A DNA stretch of 64,000 nucleotides from Ferrovibrio sp036381655 (GCF_036381655.1 NZ_DASVCJ010000037.1:1-64000); one strand, 5' to 3'. Shown: positions 1-7,836, counted from the stretch's first letter. Translations and numbers: made by a program. The notes: a model not told the origin generated them from the letters alone.

Positions 1-43
1 CGAGGCCGTCGGGCAAGTCGCCTTGATGAACGGTAATGGCCAT
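1..43 (-). CDS. rnd: Ribonuclease D-like protein, N-terminal fragment
   Basis: Only the first 14 codons are in the window; the gene continues off the left edge. They read MAITVHQGDLPDGL, which resembles the N-terminus of the short alphaproteobacterial RNase D proteins (3'-5' exoribonucleases with a DEDD domain), where a similar HxGDLP stretch precedes the first catalytic DTE motif. That motif would lie outside the window, so the call rests on recall of the family N-terminus only. The gene points away from the integrative element and would have been the first gene downstream of tRNA-Leu before the insertion. Confidence 0.45.
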   Translation of the reverse strand, partial: MAITVHQGDLPDGL

Positions 44-81
44 GCCTGCGCTCTCTCTGGATGCGCTTGCCTTCAGAGGGT

Positions 82-97
82 GCCCTGCCGGCAGGGC
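82..97. other. 16-bp perfect palindrome between rnd and the element
   Basis: GCCCTGCCGGCAGGGC is a perfect palindrome in the 78-bp gap between the probable rnd start and the left att repeat. Before insertion it would have lain just downstream of tRNA-Leu, so it may have helped end that transcript. There is no T-run, so a role as an intrinsic terminator is uncertain. Confidence 0.3.
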
Positions 98-121
98 CCG
101 ATCATCGGCACGATACTCGGG

Positions 122-141
122 AATTGGTGCCCAGGATAAGA
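122..141. repeat. Left attachment-site repeat
   Basis: The sequence AATTGGTGCCCAGGATAAGA is identical to 10234-10253. The match extends to 25 bp (117-141 against 10229-10253) with one mismatch at 121. It is a displaced copy of the tRNA-Leu 3' end and marks the chromosomal junction distal to the tRNA. Confidence 0.85.
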
Positions 142-174
142 AATTGTCTGCCCAACCCGACACCGATTGATTTT

Positions 175-231
175 ACACGGTAATTTCAGCCGTGTGAGGG
201 GTCTTGTGTACCGGACCTGTGCCCTGAAATC
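175..231. repeat. Left-end inverted repeat and arm-type-like repeat
   Basis: ACACGG at 175-180 pairs with CCGTGT at 190-195. Just inside it, 203-231 begins CTTGTGTACC and ends CTGAAATC, and 10162-10189 at the other end of the element has the same two blocks in the same orientation with a more divergent middle. Paired short repeats inside both element ends are what arm-type binding sites of a tyrosine integrase look like, but this role is inferred. Confidence 0.4.
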
Positions 232-256
232 AAGCCATGTCGCCCCCCATTTTGCC

Positions 257-1183
257 CTATGTGTGCGGCTCTGGCGACGCGGGTTGATCTGCCGGTATGC
301 TTGGAACGGGTTCTTTGGGCTGGTTCGCGTCTGCGGCGGCTCCGTTGGCCGCGACCCATGCCTCAATCGTCTCCACCACGGTTCTTGCCTTAAAGACAAT
401 TCCAAGGTCGAGCATCTCCCGCTGCTGTACCATGGGCTGGACATTCGTGGGGATAGGCACCGCCACAACTCGGTTGAAGTCCTCCCGGTAGAACACGGCC
501 GCGATGACGCCCACGAAATACAGCCGTTGTCCACCCAAGACCACTCCGCCAGTCCTAGTCGTCCACGTTCCGGTGTTAAGTACGAATACCGGGCTCCCGC
601 TAGACCCGCCGAAGACTGACGCGTCAACGAGAAATCGCGGGGTTTGCTCGAAGTCCACCACGATAGGCGACGCGGTGGTCCCACGCCGAGCGACCGGAAG
701 CAGGTTCTTGCTGTCCCATATGCCGTTAGGATAGCCGATGAAGACGACCGGCTCGACCGCATCCAATTCGTTTAGCTGATCAGGCGTCGGCAGATGTTGG
801 CTCCCCACGGAACGATAGAACACGGTTGTTTTATAGTGTTGCTCGACGAAATCGAGGAGGGGCAGGAGTGGGCAGATTGCAATGTCGATCTTAGGATCGG
901 GATGGCCAAACCACATCTCTCCCCAGTCACTCGGCTCGACTTTCAACTGCATGCCCTCGCCAAGTGCGGGCTGACCATCTTTTTCCTTCACGAAGGTGAA
1001 GCTTCCCTCCCGCATGCCCATGACAACATGCTTGTTGGTGACACAGACCGGAAGCCTCTTATCGTCCGCAGACGCGTACTGAAAGAAGAAACCCGTACCT
1101 GAGCCCCGCCCCCCTTGGGCATCCACCGTATCTATCCGCACGGTGGTGAAGAAGAGTTGGTCGGCGATGGTCTTTACCTGCAT
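257..1183 (-). CDS. Trypsin-like serine peptidase (S1 fold)
   Basis: This 308-aa protein has a chymotrypsin-like catalytic triad in order: His52 in TNKHVV, Asp100 in PKIDIAI and Ser195 in GGSSGSPVF. It lacks a signal peptide, membrane segment or PDZ domain, so it is probably a cytosolic stand-alone protease and not a DegP type. The start at 1183 is preferred over an upstream in-frame ATG at 1219 because GGAGGGA lies 8-9 bases before it. The C-terminal 35 residues are rich in Pro and Ala and look flexible. It is the leftmost gene of the element, with an unknown gene 81 bp upstream on the same strand. Target and function are unknown; trypsin-fold proteases occur in some bacterial defence loci, but nothing here proves that role. 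Confidence 0.75.
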   Translation of the reverse strand: MQVKTIADQLFFTTVRIDTVDAQGGRGSGTGFFFQYASADDKRLPVCVTNKHVVMGMREGSFTFVKEKDGQPALGEGMQLKVEPSDWGEMWFGHPDPKIDIAICPLLPLLDFVEQHYKTTVFYRSVGSQHLPTPDQLNELDAVEPVVFIGYPNGIWDSKNLLPVARRGTTASPIVVDFEQTPRFLVDASVFGGSSGSPVFVLNTGTWTTRTGGVVLGGQRLYFVGVIAAVFYREDFNRVVAVPIPTNVQPMVQQREMLDLGIVFKARTVVETIEAWVAANGAAADANQPKEPVPSIPADQPASPEPHT

Positions 1184-1264
1184 TTTGCCCTTCCCTCCGT
1201 TAGCCCATCTTACCACCAACTCCTCGCGCGTCAGACAACGATTGGCCGCAAAACGCGGACACCA

Positions 1265-1975
1265 TCAACTTCCGGCATCTTTCAAGGCCAGCCGAATTGT
1301 CTGTTCCTCCCGTACAAGCCCCCGCGCTACCGCCATGCCCCGAAATGCCTCCGCAGATCGCAGCGCATTCTCAAGCCAACCCGGGTGCCGCACCAATGCC
1401 ATGATATTGAGGCCATACGCGGCGCTGTTCGCCTCGCCTAGCAGCGGAATGGAAAGGTGCAGCACAGGTTTCGATGCAGACCATACCCGGGAAATTGCCT
1501 TGTCCTGCGTCTGCCCGCCCACCTGCATCTGCCGCGCGTGATTACGGGTCATCGCAACCCATGTGCTCCACGCCCTTACGCCGGCCCGAGGACGATTGTC
1601 TCCACGCCCGATGACAATCTGAATTTGCCCCGCCCGCCGGCCAGGCTTCATCATGATACCGCTATTGTTGGGCATTAGCTGTGGCGCCCCCATTTTGGCC
1701 GCCCACAGGCGGGTGGAAAGACGCCGATAGGCGTTATTTAGCCGCCCCTCGACTTGCTCTCGCCGCATACGGACCCGTTCCTGCGCCCATGGCTGCCAAT
1801 CGGCCCGCTCTGATGGCTTTGTATTGAGCGCCTGTAGTGCAGCGGCTTTCACAGCGGCGATAAAGATGTCGCGCTTATCCAGTTCGTCCGGGTAGGCACA
1901 CACCGCCAAGTAGGCGGCGGCGCTAAGCCAGCGATACGCCGGGTCTGCGGGGAGGGTTGTCGTTTCCTTAGGCAT
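1265..1975 (-). CDS. Hypothetical protein, element cargo
   Basis: This 236-aa protein matches no family I recognise. It has no signal peptide or clear transmembrane segment. The N-terminal half is Ala-rich and probably helical with many Arg residues around 75-95; the middle has a basic stretch containing KPGRRAG. The start is supported by AAAGGAG about nine bases upstream. It lies 81 bp upstream of the trypsin-like gene on the same strand, so the two are probably co-transcribed and may act together. Confidence 0.55.
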   Translation of the reverse strand: MPKETTTLPADPAYRWLSAAAYLAVCAYPDELDKRDIFIAAVKAAALQALNTKPSERADWQPWAQERVRMRREQVEGRLNNAYRRLSTRLWAAKMGAPQLMPNNSGIMMKPGRRAGQIQIVIGRGDNRPRAGVRAWSTWVAMTRNHARQMQVGGQTQDKAISRVWSASKPVLHLSIPLLGEANSAAYGLNIMALVRHPGWLENALRSAEAFRGMAVARGLVREEQTIRLALKDAGS

Positions 1976-2291
1976 TCTCTTAGGCTCCTTTGGTTGGGCC
2001 GCTGGTGCAGGTCATCGCACTGCGGGGCCTAAGTGTTCCTAACCGACATTTCTGCGTTTGCCGTGCTCCCAAAAACTCGGCGCCCATAGGCTACCTAAAG
2101 GGCCGTCAGCGATGTAGCTATTGCCCCTTATATCGTTTACTCAGGCTGAACACCGCCCCTTCTGCGCGTACTCGGGCGACCATTGCCGAAGGGTTGAACC
2201 GGCCGGAAAGCATCTCGCGGCGGGCAACGCCATGGAAGTCTAGGTCGGTCATCCGTGAAGGATATAGATGTTGAAGCAGGAGCCACCCCAA
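1976..2291. other. 316-bp gap between two hypothetical genes
   Basis: Apart from one possible 44-codon ORF at 2118-2252 on the minus strand, nothing clear is present. The part nearest 1976 probably holds the promoter of the 1265-1975 gene. No strong hairpin or repeat stands out. Confidence 0.4.
2118..2252 (-). CDS. Possible small protein, 44 aa
   Basis: This ORF runs from ATG at 2252 to TAG at 2118. The product begins MTDLDFHGVARREM and ends SLSKRYKGQ; it is basic, soluble-looking and matches nothing I know. No good ribosome binding site precedes the ATG. It is listed because it fills an otherwise empty gap and is in line with its neighbours on the minus strand; it could be chance. Confidence 0.25.
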   Translation of the reverse strand: MTDLDFHGVARREMLSGRFNPSAMVARVRAEGAVFSLSKRYKGQ

Positions 2292-2948
2292 TTAGGAGCG
2301 CAGCGCCTGCTCGATATTGACAACATGCCGGAGAGATCGACCTATCGGACTGAGCCGGTACCCGCCATCAAATGTGCCTGTCGGAATAATCAGGCCGGTC
2401 CTCTGGCTACGGGCCGTCACCGCCTCCAGATATGCTTCACTAGGGAACACACCATTGCCAACGAGCTTGGCGACTACGGTGTTCCACACCTCTATCTGTT
2501 CTGCCGGGTCTTCCGGAGCCTGCGCGTTCGCATCCTCACGCATCAAACATCCGACGAGAAGGATTTCGTCGCGGCTGAGCACGCTTAGGATGTCCGCGTA
2601 GCGGATAAAGTCACTGGCCCACAGCGTCTCGCGCCGCGCCAGTCCAGCCATCGCCTGTGCAAGCAAGCGGAGGTTTTCATCTGCCGCCTGATCTCGGACA
2701 GCGCGGGTGTACCGAAGGGCAGCGGCGGCGAACTGCTCGGTGTCGTGAAAGTCCTCTGCCGTCGCCCCTGTGCGTTCAAGCTCACTACGGAGGATGTCCC
2801 GCGCGGAAGCGTTCCGCTTGAGCAGGTAGTTTGCGACGGCGCTGCCAACCAGCCCCGCCCCCGGAGCTACGATCTCAGAGTTTACGTAGGTGAAGACCGT
2901 CTCGATGGTGGTCCCAATTACTGCGGGCAGGAGATTTTCGTTTGGCAT
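2292..2948 (-). CDS. Hypothetical protein, element cargo
   Basis: From the ATG at 2948 this is a 218-aa protein; an upstream ATG at 3047 would add 33 residues of unlikely composition. Residues 1-35 include a hydrophobic, possibly amphipathic stretch (PAVIGTTIETVFTYVN). The rest looks alpha-helical, and the last third resembles the small domain often seen at the end of phage or abortive-infection-type helical proteins. I cannot name the family. It follows the serine recombinase gene on the same strand, so transcription may be shared. Confidence 0.5.
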   Translation of the reverse strand: MPNENLLPAVIGTTIETVFTYVNSEIVAPGAGLVGSAVANYLLKRNASARDILRSELERTGATAEDFHDTEQFAAAALRYTRAVRDQAADENLRLLAQAMAGLARRETLWASDFIRYADILSVLSRDEILLVGCLMREDANAQAPEDPAEQIEVWNTVVAKLVGNGVFPSEAYLEAVTARSQRTGLIIPTGTFDGGYRLSPIGRSLRHVVNIEQALRS

Positions 2949-3055
2949 GGGAGGGTGCGCCTTGGATGGAATGGTAGTGCCGACACAATACAGATTGTGA
3001 AAGACGAACCCGAAACATTCCAGCCATGACGCAGCGCGCGCGCCCATCAACCTGC

Positions 3056-3706
3056 CTACGCTAGCAACCGAGCGACGCCCTCATGGCTGATCTGGTGGCC
3101 GTCCTGCTTCAGCGTGTCGGCAATGGCTCGAAGGGACTTGCCCTGCTTCCGTAGCCGCTTCGCCTTCTGGATGGCCTTCTGCTCGGCCGCATGCTCGATC
3201 AGCTCGCCGTCAGCGCCGACCACATAGCCGAAGGGCTTCCGGCCCCCAAGGAACCGATTGCGGCCCTTCTGGTCAGCCTTGGTCAACTGCACGCGCTCCC
3301 TGATCCTGTCCCGCTCGGCTTCCGCGAAGGCCGCCGCGATGGTCAGGAACAGCTTGGACAGCCCGTTGCCGGAGACGTCCCCACCGAGGTCGATCAGGTG
3401 CAGGGCCACGCCCCGGCGCCGCAGCTCGTCGGTCATCTGTAGGGCGTCGAGGGCCGAGCGGAACACGCGGTCCAGCTTCGACGCCACCAGCGTGTCGCCG
3501 GCCCTGAGCTTGGCTAGCAGGGCAGCGCCCTCGGGGCGGTCGGCAAGCGGCTTCGCGCCCGACACACCCTCCTCGACGAAGACCTGGCCCAACGTCCAGC
3601 CGTGCATGGCGGCATAGCCCTCGATCTGTCGGCGCTGGACTTCAAGGCTCTCGCCTTCACTGGCTTGGCGGGCGGTCGAGACGCGCAGGTAGGCGTAGAT
3701 CGGCAT
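3056..3706 (-). CDS. Serine recombinase (resolvase/invertase family)
   Basis: This 216-aa protein has the resolvase catalytic domain. The N-terminus YAYLRVSTARQ places the nucleophile at Ser10 with Arg8 beside it, and ASKLDRVFRSALD carries the conserved Arg block of the active site. The long helix follows (FAEAERDRIRERV), and the C-terminus SLRAIADTLKQDG with HEGVARLL is a helix-turn-helix DNA-binding domain. Length fits small resolvases, not large integrases. GAGGAA precedes the start. Upstream at 3724-3768 is a palindrome plus a matching half-site 30 bp away, a possible recombination or operator site. It may resolve dimers of the element or invert a segment. Confidence 0.85.
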   Translation of the reverse strand: MPIYAYLRVSTARQASEGESLEVQRRQIEGYAAMHGWTLGQVFVEEGVSGAKPLADRPEGAALLAKLRAGDTLVASKLDRVFRSALDALQMTDELRRRGVALHLIDLGGDVSGNGLSKLFLTIAAAFAEAERDRIRERVQLTKADQKGRNRFLGGRKPFGYVVGADGELIEHAAEQKAIQKAKRLRKQGKSLRAIADTLKQDGHQISHEGVARLLA

Positions 3707-3723
3707 GGGTGTTCCTCGACTGT

Positions 3724-3768
3724 CAAGTTGTCAACTTGTAGCCTGAGGGCCTTGGTCTTGTCAACTTG
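3724..3768. promoter_or_regulatory. Palindrome and direct repeat upstream of the recombinase
   Basis: CAAGTTG-T-CAACTTG at 3724-3738 is a perfect inverted repeat. The 11-mer TTGTCAACTTG occurs at 3728-3738 and again at 3758-3768, exactly 30 bp apart, about three helical turns. It starts 18 bp upstream of the serine recombinase ATG. On the minus strand the half-sites contain TTGACA, so they could also overlap -35 elements. Function as an operator or res-like subsite is inferred. Confidence 0.45.
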
Positions 3769-3930
3769 CTTTAGCAACATGACGGTGGGTGCCTAGAATT
3801 GCCTCGAAATCCGGCCCAAGAGCCCCGCCGATGCCTCTCCATCGGGTGGCACGATGGGCGCACCAGAGGACATCGACAGCCCCCCTTATTGCCCCCTGCG
3901 GCGCTCGGAGCTGCCAGCGAGGGGGCATGG

Positions 3931-4239
3931 TCATGTGGACGGGACCGAACCCGCCTCGCCCCGGGACACTACGAGCCGGAGGTTGGCCCGCCGGCAGTCG
4001 AGGACATCGCCATTCAGGTGCTGCGGGAAGCGGTTGGGCGGGGCGTGGGTGACGAGCCGGGCAATGCGGACCCTGTCCTTCCAGCGCATGCCGTTGGGGA
4101 TGATCAGGGCGGGCCTTCGCAGCCCCTGCGGTTCTCGTCGGATGGACCAGCCGCGCCGCCAGTGTCGGGCGAGGACCTGGGCGAAGTCCTCGTCGACGAT
4201 CACATGGTCCTCGGGCTCCATCGGGATCAGCACGGGCAT
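3931..4239 (-). CDS. Small HNH endonuclease-like protein
   Basis: This 102-aa protein ends in an HNH-type motif, QHLNGDVLDCRRANLR, with the His-x-Asn-Gly-Asp and Arg-x-x-Asn-Leu pattern of HNH_3-like nucleases, which are common in phages and mobile elements. The ATG at 4239 is preceded by GGAG at a good distance; in-frame sequence further upstream has poor composition and no ribosome site. The usual N-terminal metal-binding or AP2-type region is very short here, so the enzyme could be minimal or degenerate. It is divergent from the polymerase-like gene. Confidence 0.5.
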   Translation of the reverse strand: MPVLIPMEPEDHVIVDEDFAQVLARHWRRGWSIRREPQGLRRPALIIPNGMRWKDRVRIARLVTHAPPNRFPQHLNGDVLDCRRANLRLVVSRGEAGSVPST

Positions 4240-4520
4240 GAGGTGGCTCCGGGATGTTGGCAATGTGGGACGGGTACCCCCCGCTGCCTCTGACAGGCGA
4301 TGGCAGCCGGCCGGGGACGGGGGAAGCGGAGACCCGGCGATGAGGCGGTGACCTCTCAGATTTTTCCGCTGAAGTTTTCCGGTCTGGGCAGGCCGTGAGA
4401 GGGAATTTTCGGGGGCGATGACTGTGAGGTGCAACCTAATTGGTTTCCTCTGCCCGGGATCTTGAACTCATGGGCTCTGCCCCTCACCTCGTCTCCTCTC
4501 AGTTGGGAGGTATCAGCTAC

Positions 4521-5975
4521 ATGATGGACTTGGGGGAGTGCTTGGGAGTGCATGGGCAGCATCAGGACACGAGGGGCGAGACGGGGGTCTATACGTGTAA
4601 CGAAAGTGATGAGGGTCTGATCGGGGCTGAGGCTGATGAAACTCCGGAGACCGTCGACCCGCATCCCAACGAAGCCAGGCAACTCCCCCTCAACCACAAG
4701 CCTGTGTCGCCTGAGGCGGAGCGCCTGATCGAGGACATCCTCCACCAGGTCGAGTTGCGGGAGGGCCGGCATTACCAGCGCGGGGCTGCCTCTCAGGAGC
4801 GCCTCAGGGCCGCCGTCAGGGCCCTCGTCGGCGGGCTGCTGCTGCATGCCGGGCGCTACGGCACCAGCGAGTGGTGCTGGATGCAGACCAGCGCAGGGGC
4901 CTTCACAGGCACCGGGATCGGCTACAGGCAGTACAGGGCGGTCGAGAAGGCCATGCTGGAGGCCGGCCTGATCGAGAAGCTGGAGGGCTTCAACAAGTTC
5001 TATGGAGTGCCCGGCGAGTTCGGGCCGGGTGTCGCGCTGGCCCGCCGCTTCGCTGCCCGCTTCCGGGGCACGGAGAGGCTATGGGAGTGTGCCCGGCGGC
5101 ATGGGATCGCCCTAGAGGAGGTCGGGCAGCACTTCGAGCGCCTGCGGCCGTCCGACAACACCCCCGTCTACATCAAGCCCCTGAGCGCCAAGGTGGCCGG
5201 CCGCCGGATACCCGGGAAGCACCTCTCGCTGCCGAGGTCGGGAAAGGCAGCAATCGAGCTGGAGCGGATCGTTGCCGGCGTCCGGGAGGTCAACGCCTTC
5301 GTCGCCGGCCGGCAGGTGGAGGGATGCGACCCGATCACCTTCCAGCGGGGCTACAGCGTCGACCTGAACCACGGCGGCCGCTGGTACGCCCGGGGCGACA
5401 ACTACCAGAACCTGCCCAAGGAGGCGCGCCTCGGGCTCCGCATCGACGGAGAGCCAGTGGCGGAGGTCGATGTCCGCGCCTCGCACCTTACCATCCTGCT
5501 CGGGATGCAGGGCCTGCCGCTGCCCGAGGGCGACCCCTATGCCGGCTTCGGCTATCCGAGAGAGGTCGTGAAGGCTTGGATCGTGGCGACACTCGGCGCA
5601 GGTGCCCCGGCGGCCCGGTGGTCGCCACAGGCTGCCCGCTCGCTGCGGGAGGACGGTGTCTCGCTGGACGGGATCACGGCGGCGATGGTGCGCGAAGCGG
5701 TCCTCCAGCGGTACCCCTTCCTGTCCACCCTGCCGGCCCTGCTCGGCTGCCCGCAGGAGCCCCGCCTTTCCTCGCTACGGCTGATGAACATCGAAGCCAA
5801 TGCGCTGACCATGGCCATGCAGTACCTGAGGGTAGCCCGTGACGTCCTCGCACTGCCCATGCACGACAGTCTGATCGTGCCTCAGAGCGCCGTGAGGGCC
5901 GCTGAGGAGGCCCTGAGGCAGTCTTACCGGGCAGCCATCGGGCTGTATCCGAAGCTCACCGTGCGGGTGGCGTGA
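4521..5975 (+). CDS. Divergent family A polymerase-like protein, possible replicase
   Basis: This 484-aa protein is called from ATG 4521, chosen because GGGAGG lies ten bases upstream. Its C-terminal half carries three blocks in the order of a family A DNA polymerase: motif A-like AEVDVRASHLTILL (Asp317), an O-helix-like block YPREVVKAWIVATLG (Arg347, Lys351), and a long helix MNIEANALTMAMQYL leading into motif C-like ALPMHDSLIV (His448-Asp449). Residues about 115-155 look like a winged helix. No 3'-5' exonuclease or thumb of normal length is visible; PolA itself is about 900 aa. I infer a nucleotidyltransferase or replication initiator for the element. Sequence similarity is limited to the motifs, so function is not established. 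Confidence 0.5.
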   Translation: MMDLGECLGVHGQHQDTRGETGVYTCNESDEGLIGAEADETPETVDPHPNEARQLPLNHKPVSPEAERLIEDILHQVELREGRHYQRGAASQERLRAAVRALVGGLLLHAGRYGTSEWCWMQTSAGAFTGTGIGYRQYRAVEKAMLEAGLIEKLEGFNKFYGVPGEFGPGVALARRFAARFRGTERLWECARRHGIALEEVGQHFERLRPSDNTPVYIKPLSAKVAGRRIPGKHLSLPRSGKAAIELERIVAGVREVNAFVAGRQVEGCDPITFQRGYSVDLNHGGRWYARGDNYQNLPKEARLGLRIDGEPVAEVDVRASHLTILLGMQGLPLPEGDPYAGFGYPREVVKAWIVATLGAGAPAARWSPQAARSLREDGVSLDGITAAMVREAVLQRYPFLSTLPALLGCPQEPRLSSLRLMNIEANALTMAMQYLRVARDVLALPMHDSLIVPQSAVRAAEEALRQSYRAAIGLYPKLTVRVA

Positions 5976-6006
5976 GAGATGCAGAACTGAACATCTTCCA
6001 CCCACG

Positions 6007-6035
6007 TTGACGAAGACCGTATTGCACGGCATAGG
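6007..6035 (+). promoter_or_regulatory. Possible promoter of the XRE gene
   Basis: TTGACG at 6007-6012 is followed after 17 bases by CATAGG at 6030-6035, giving a weak sigma70-like pair about 36-42 bp before the likely XRE start. The -10 box matches poorly. Confidence 0.25.
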
Positions 6036-6071
6036 GATTGCGCATTAGGCCCAATGGGGACACCGATAAAA

Positions 6072-6392
6072 ATGAGCATGATCCAAAACACCCGCTTTGA
6101 TAAAGAATTAATGGCAAAGCTTCGTAAGGAGGCGGGAGCCTTCTTGAAGGAATTGCGTAACGAAGCGGGACTTACTCAGTTAAAGCTTTCACACACCTTG
6201 GGATATTCGTACTACTCATATGTTTCGCAAATTGAAGGTGGAGTGAACCGGGTACCTTCAGAGGCCATAGAAGATTGGGCCCGAGCGCTTAACGTTAATC
6301 CTTCGTGGCTGGCACTATCCCTTATGAAGTATTACGACCCATTCAGCTATGAGCTTCTCGCCGAACACATCAGCGTTGAAAAACGCTTGTAA
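6072..6392 (+). CDS. XRE-family helix-turn-helix regulator
   Basis: This is a 106-aa DNA-binding protein. Residues about 18-75 form a Cro/CI-type HTH: FLKELRNEAGLTQLKLS is helices 1-2, and YYSYVSQIEGG is the recognition helix. The C-terminus NPSWLALSLMKYYDP is short and probably helical. Starts at 6054, 6072 and 6078 are all possible; none has an ideal ribosome site. The gene is visibly more A+T-rich than its neighbours, a sign of a different origin. It is convergent with the Bro-N gene, and it probably represses element functions such as replication or excision. Confidence 0.75.
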   Translation: MSMIQNTRFDKELMAKLRKEAGAFLKELRNEAGLTQLKLSHTLGYSYYSYVSQIEGGVNRVPSEAIEDWARALNVNPSWLALSLMKYYDPFSYELLAEHISVEKRL

Positions 6393-6404
6393 ACATACCG
6401 TCCC

Positions 6405-6896
6405 TCAGGTTCCATCGATCTTATAGCGCGGAAACTTACGCAGCTCCTCGGCCCGGGGTGCCGACTTCACCCCGGGAAACCACGAGCCGGATATGTAGGC
6501 GCCGTCCTTACGGATGGCCGGCAGGACCACGCGGGTGACCCAGTCTTGGAACTGACGGGCCTCCGGCTTGTCGGAGCGGAGGATCAGCCGGTACAGGCCG
6601 CTCTCGGAGATGAGCTTCAGGTGTCGTTGGCGTGGCTCGAACAGGCGGGCGGCACTATCCACCACCAGATGTTGGGTAGACCGGGGCAGAAGCATCTGCT
6701 CGTCGGACGCCACCGCCCGGGTCGCGTGCCAAACGTCGAGGTGGCCGTTGGGCGACACGCCGATGCCAAGCGCCCGGCACACGTCCGCCGCGACGAACCA
6801 CAGGTTGCCCTCGATCTGGACAACCCGGACCTGAACGCTCTCGGCAGGGTTGGTCGGGGGGCACATGCTCCCTGAAACGCGCGCTCCAGATATCAT
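6405..6896 (-). CDS. Bro-N domain antirepressor-like protein
   Basis: This 163-aa protein has a Bro-N domain typical of phage antirepressors: an opening strand pair with GNLWFVAADVCRALGI, then the DEQ and ESGLYRLILRS block, then ARQFQDWVTRVVLPAIRKDGAYI. These map to about residues 20-140. The last 15 residues, AEELRKFPRYKIDGT, are nearly identical to the end of the element's integrase and do not belong to Bro-N, so this gene looks like a fusion made by recombination. It faces the XRE gene, suggesting a repressor/antirepressor pair (inference). Confidence 0.75.
   Translation of the reverse strand: MISGARVSGSMCPPTNPAESVQVRVVQIEGNLWFVAADVCRALGIGVSPNGHLDVWHATRAVASDEQMLLPRSTQHLVVDSAARLFEPRQRHLKLISESGLYRLILRSDKPEARQFQDWVTRVVLPAIRKDGAYISGSWFPGVKSAPRAEELRKFPRYKIDGT
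6409..6453. repeat. 45-bp direct repeat, copy 1
   Basis: This stretch encodes the C-terminal tail of the Bro-N protein. It matches 8497-8541, the 3' end of the integrase gene, at 40 of 45 positions and in the same orientation. The two copies flank the two-TM gene and the lipoprotein gene. Confidence 0.75.
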
Positions 6897-6920
6897 CTCG
6901 CGTCAGAAGCTGCCTAACCG

Positions 6921-7592
6921 CTAGGTGCCAAAAATCTGTAGCTTCTTTTCTGCGGGCATCATTTTTCCTAGATCAATCGCAGCCCGGGTCTTGGCAAGTA
7001 TGGACAGTTCCTCCGCATCTACCGCCGATTTGAATTTCTCCCATGCGGCGGCCGTAGAATTGGCCGCAATCATCTTAACAAGAACAGTGGGATCGAGACC
7101 ATCCATCTTCGTGAGATCAACACCCAACTGAGATAGGGGCGTTGGGCCAACACCAGGCTGGAACCGGGCCAAAAGCATCGCACCGGCCTGAAGGGTCGAT
7201 TGTTCGGTCGCGTCGTTTGTCCTAGTCAACTCCAGCAACATCGCATCGAGCAGCACGTCCTTCGGATGGGGAAGCGTCCCTTGGTCGTAGATATCCGTCG
7301 GCTGGAGCGGGTGTTCTTCGATAAAGGCCCCAAAATTAGCGATCATATTACGTCGTGCGGCCGTCTGTTCCAGCACGGACGGAGATATGTCCTTTCCGCT
7401 TGCTGTAATTGATGTCCGCCGCCGACCATCAACATACTTACCCAGTGCCGTATAGAAGACCGTAGTTGCCACCACAAATGATATAGCCGGCCAAGGCCCG
7501 CCGGCTCTCCAACCGACAAACAAAGCACCAATCGTTACAAGCCCAATCGCAATCCAGCGCGGCCCAAAAGTACTCTTCTTAGCGAATGTCAT
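6921..7592 (-). CDS. Hypothetical membrane protein with two TM segments
   Basis: From ATG 7592, supported by GGAGGGA just upstream, this is a 223-aa protein. Residues about 12-30 (WIAIGLVTIGALFVGW) and 34-52 (PAISFVVATTVFYTAL) form a hairpin of two membrane helices, leaving a cytosolic domain of about 170 residues rich in helix. No catalytic motif is seen. It lies in the segment bounded by the 45-bp direct repeats, with a divergent lipoprotein gene upstream; a shared envelope role for the two is possible but unproven. Confidence 0.55.
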   Translation of the reverse strand: MTFAKKSTFGPRWIAIGLVTIGALFVGWRAGGPWPAISFVVATTVFYTALGKYVDGRRRTSITASGKDISPSVLEQTAARRNMIANFGAFIEEHPLQPTDIYDQGTLPHPKDVLLDAMLLELTRTNDATEQSTLQAGAMLLARFQPGVGPTPLSQLGVDLTKMDGLDPTVLVKMIAANSTAAAWEKFKSAVDAEELSILAKTRAAIDLGKMMPAEKKLQIFGT

Positions 7593-7836
7593 AGCTCCCT
7601 CCATCACCAATTCGGCATGCCACACACCCAAGCTCAGTTGAAGGGGGATTTTTCAGCACGCGGGGCAGTGGACCAAATAAGGATGAGGTCGTTTATTAGT
7701 GTATGCAAACAGCGGGGGCGGCTGCGAGGGGTGGGTAGCGGCCCCACTCTCAGGTTGATTACGCGCCAGCTCCAGTGATATTCCGCGAAGGTGGCGGGGA
7801 GGCTCAACTAGCCGACGTCGAGCGATGGGGGGAACT

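Noticed and set aside
73..762. Minus-strand ORF overlapping the end of the protease gene
   Set aside because: It spans the att repeat and overlaps the protease in another frame, has Arg/Ser-rich composition and no ribosome site.
4240..4520. Possible replication origin next to the polymerase-like gene
   Set aside because: No iterons, A+T-rich stretch or repeated boxes could be found, so an origin is not supported.
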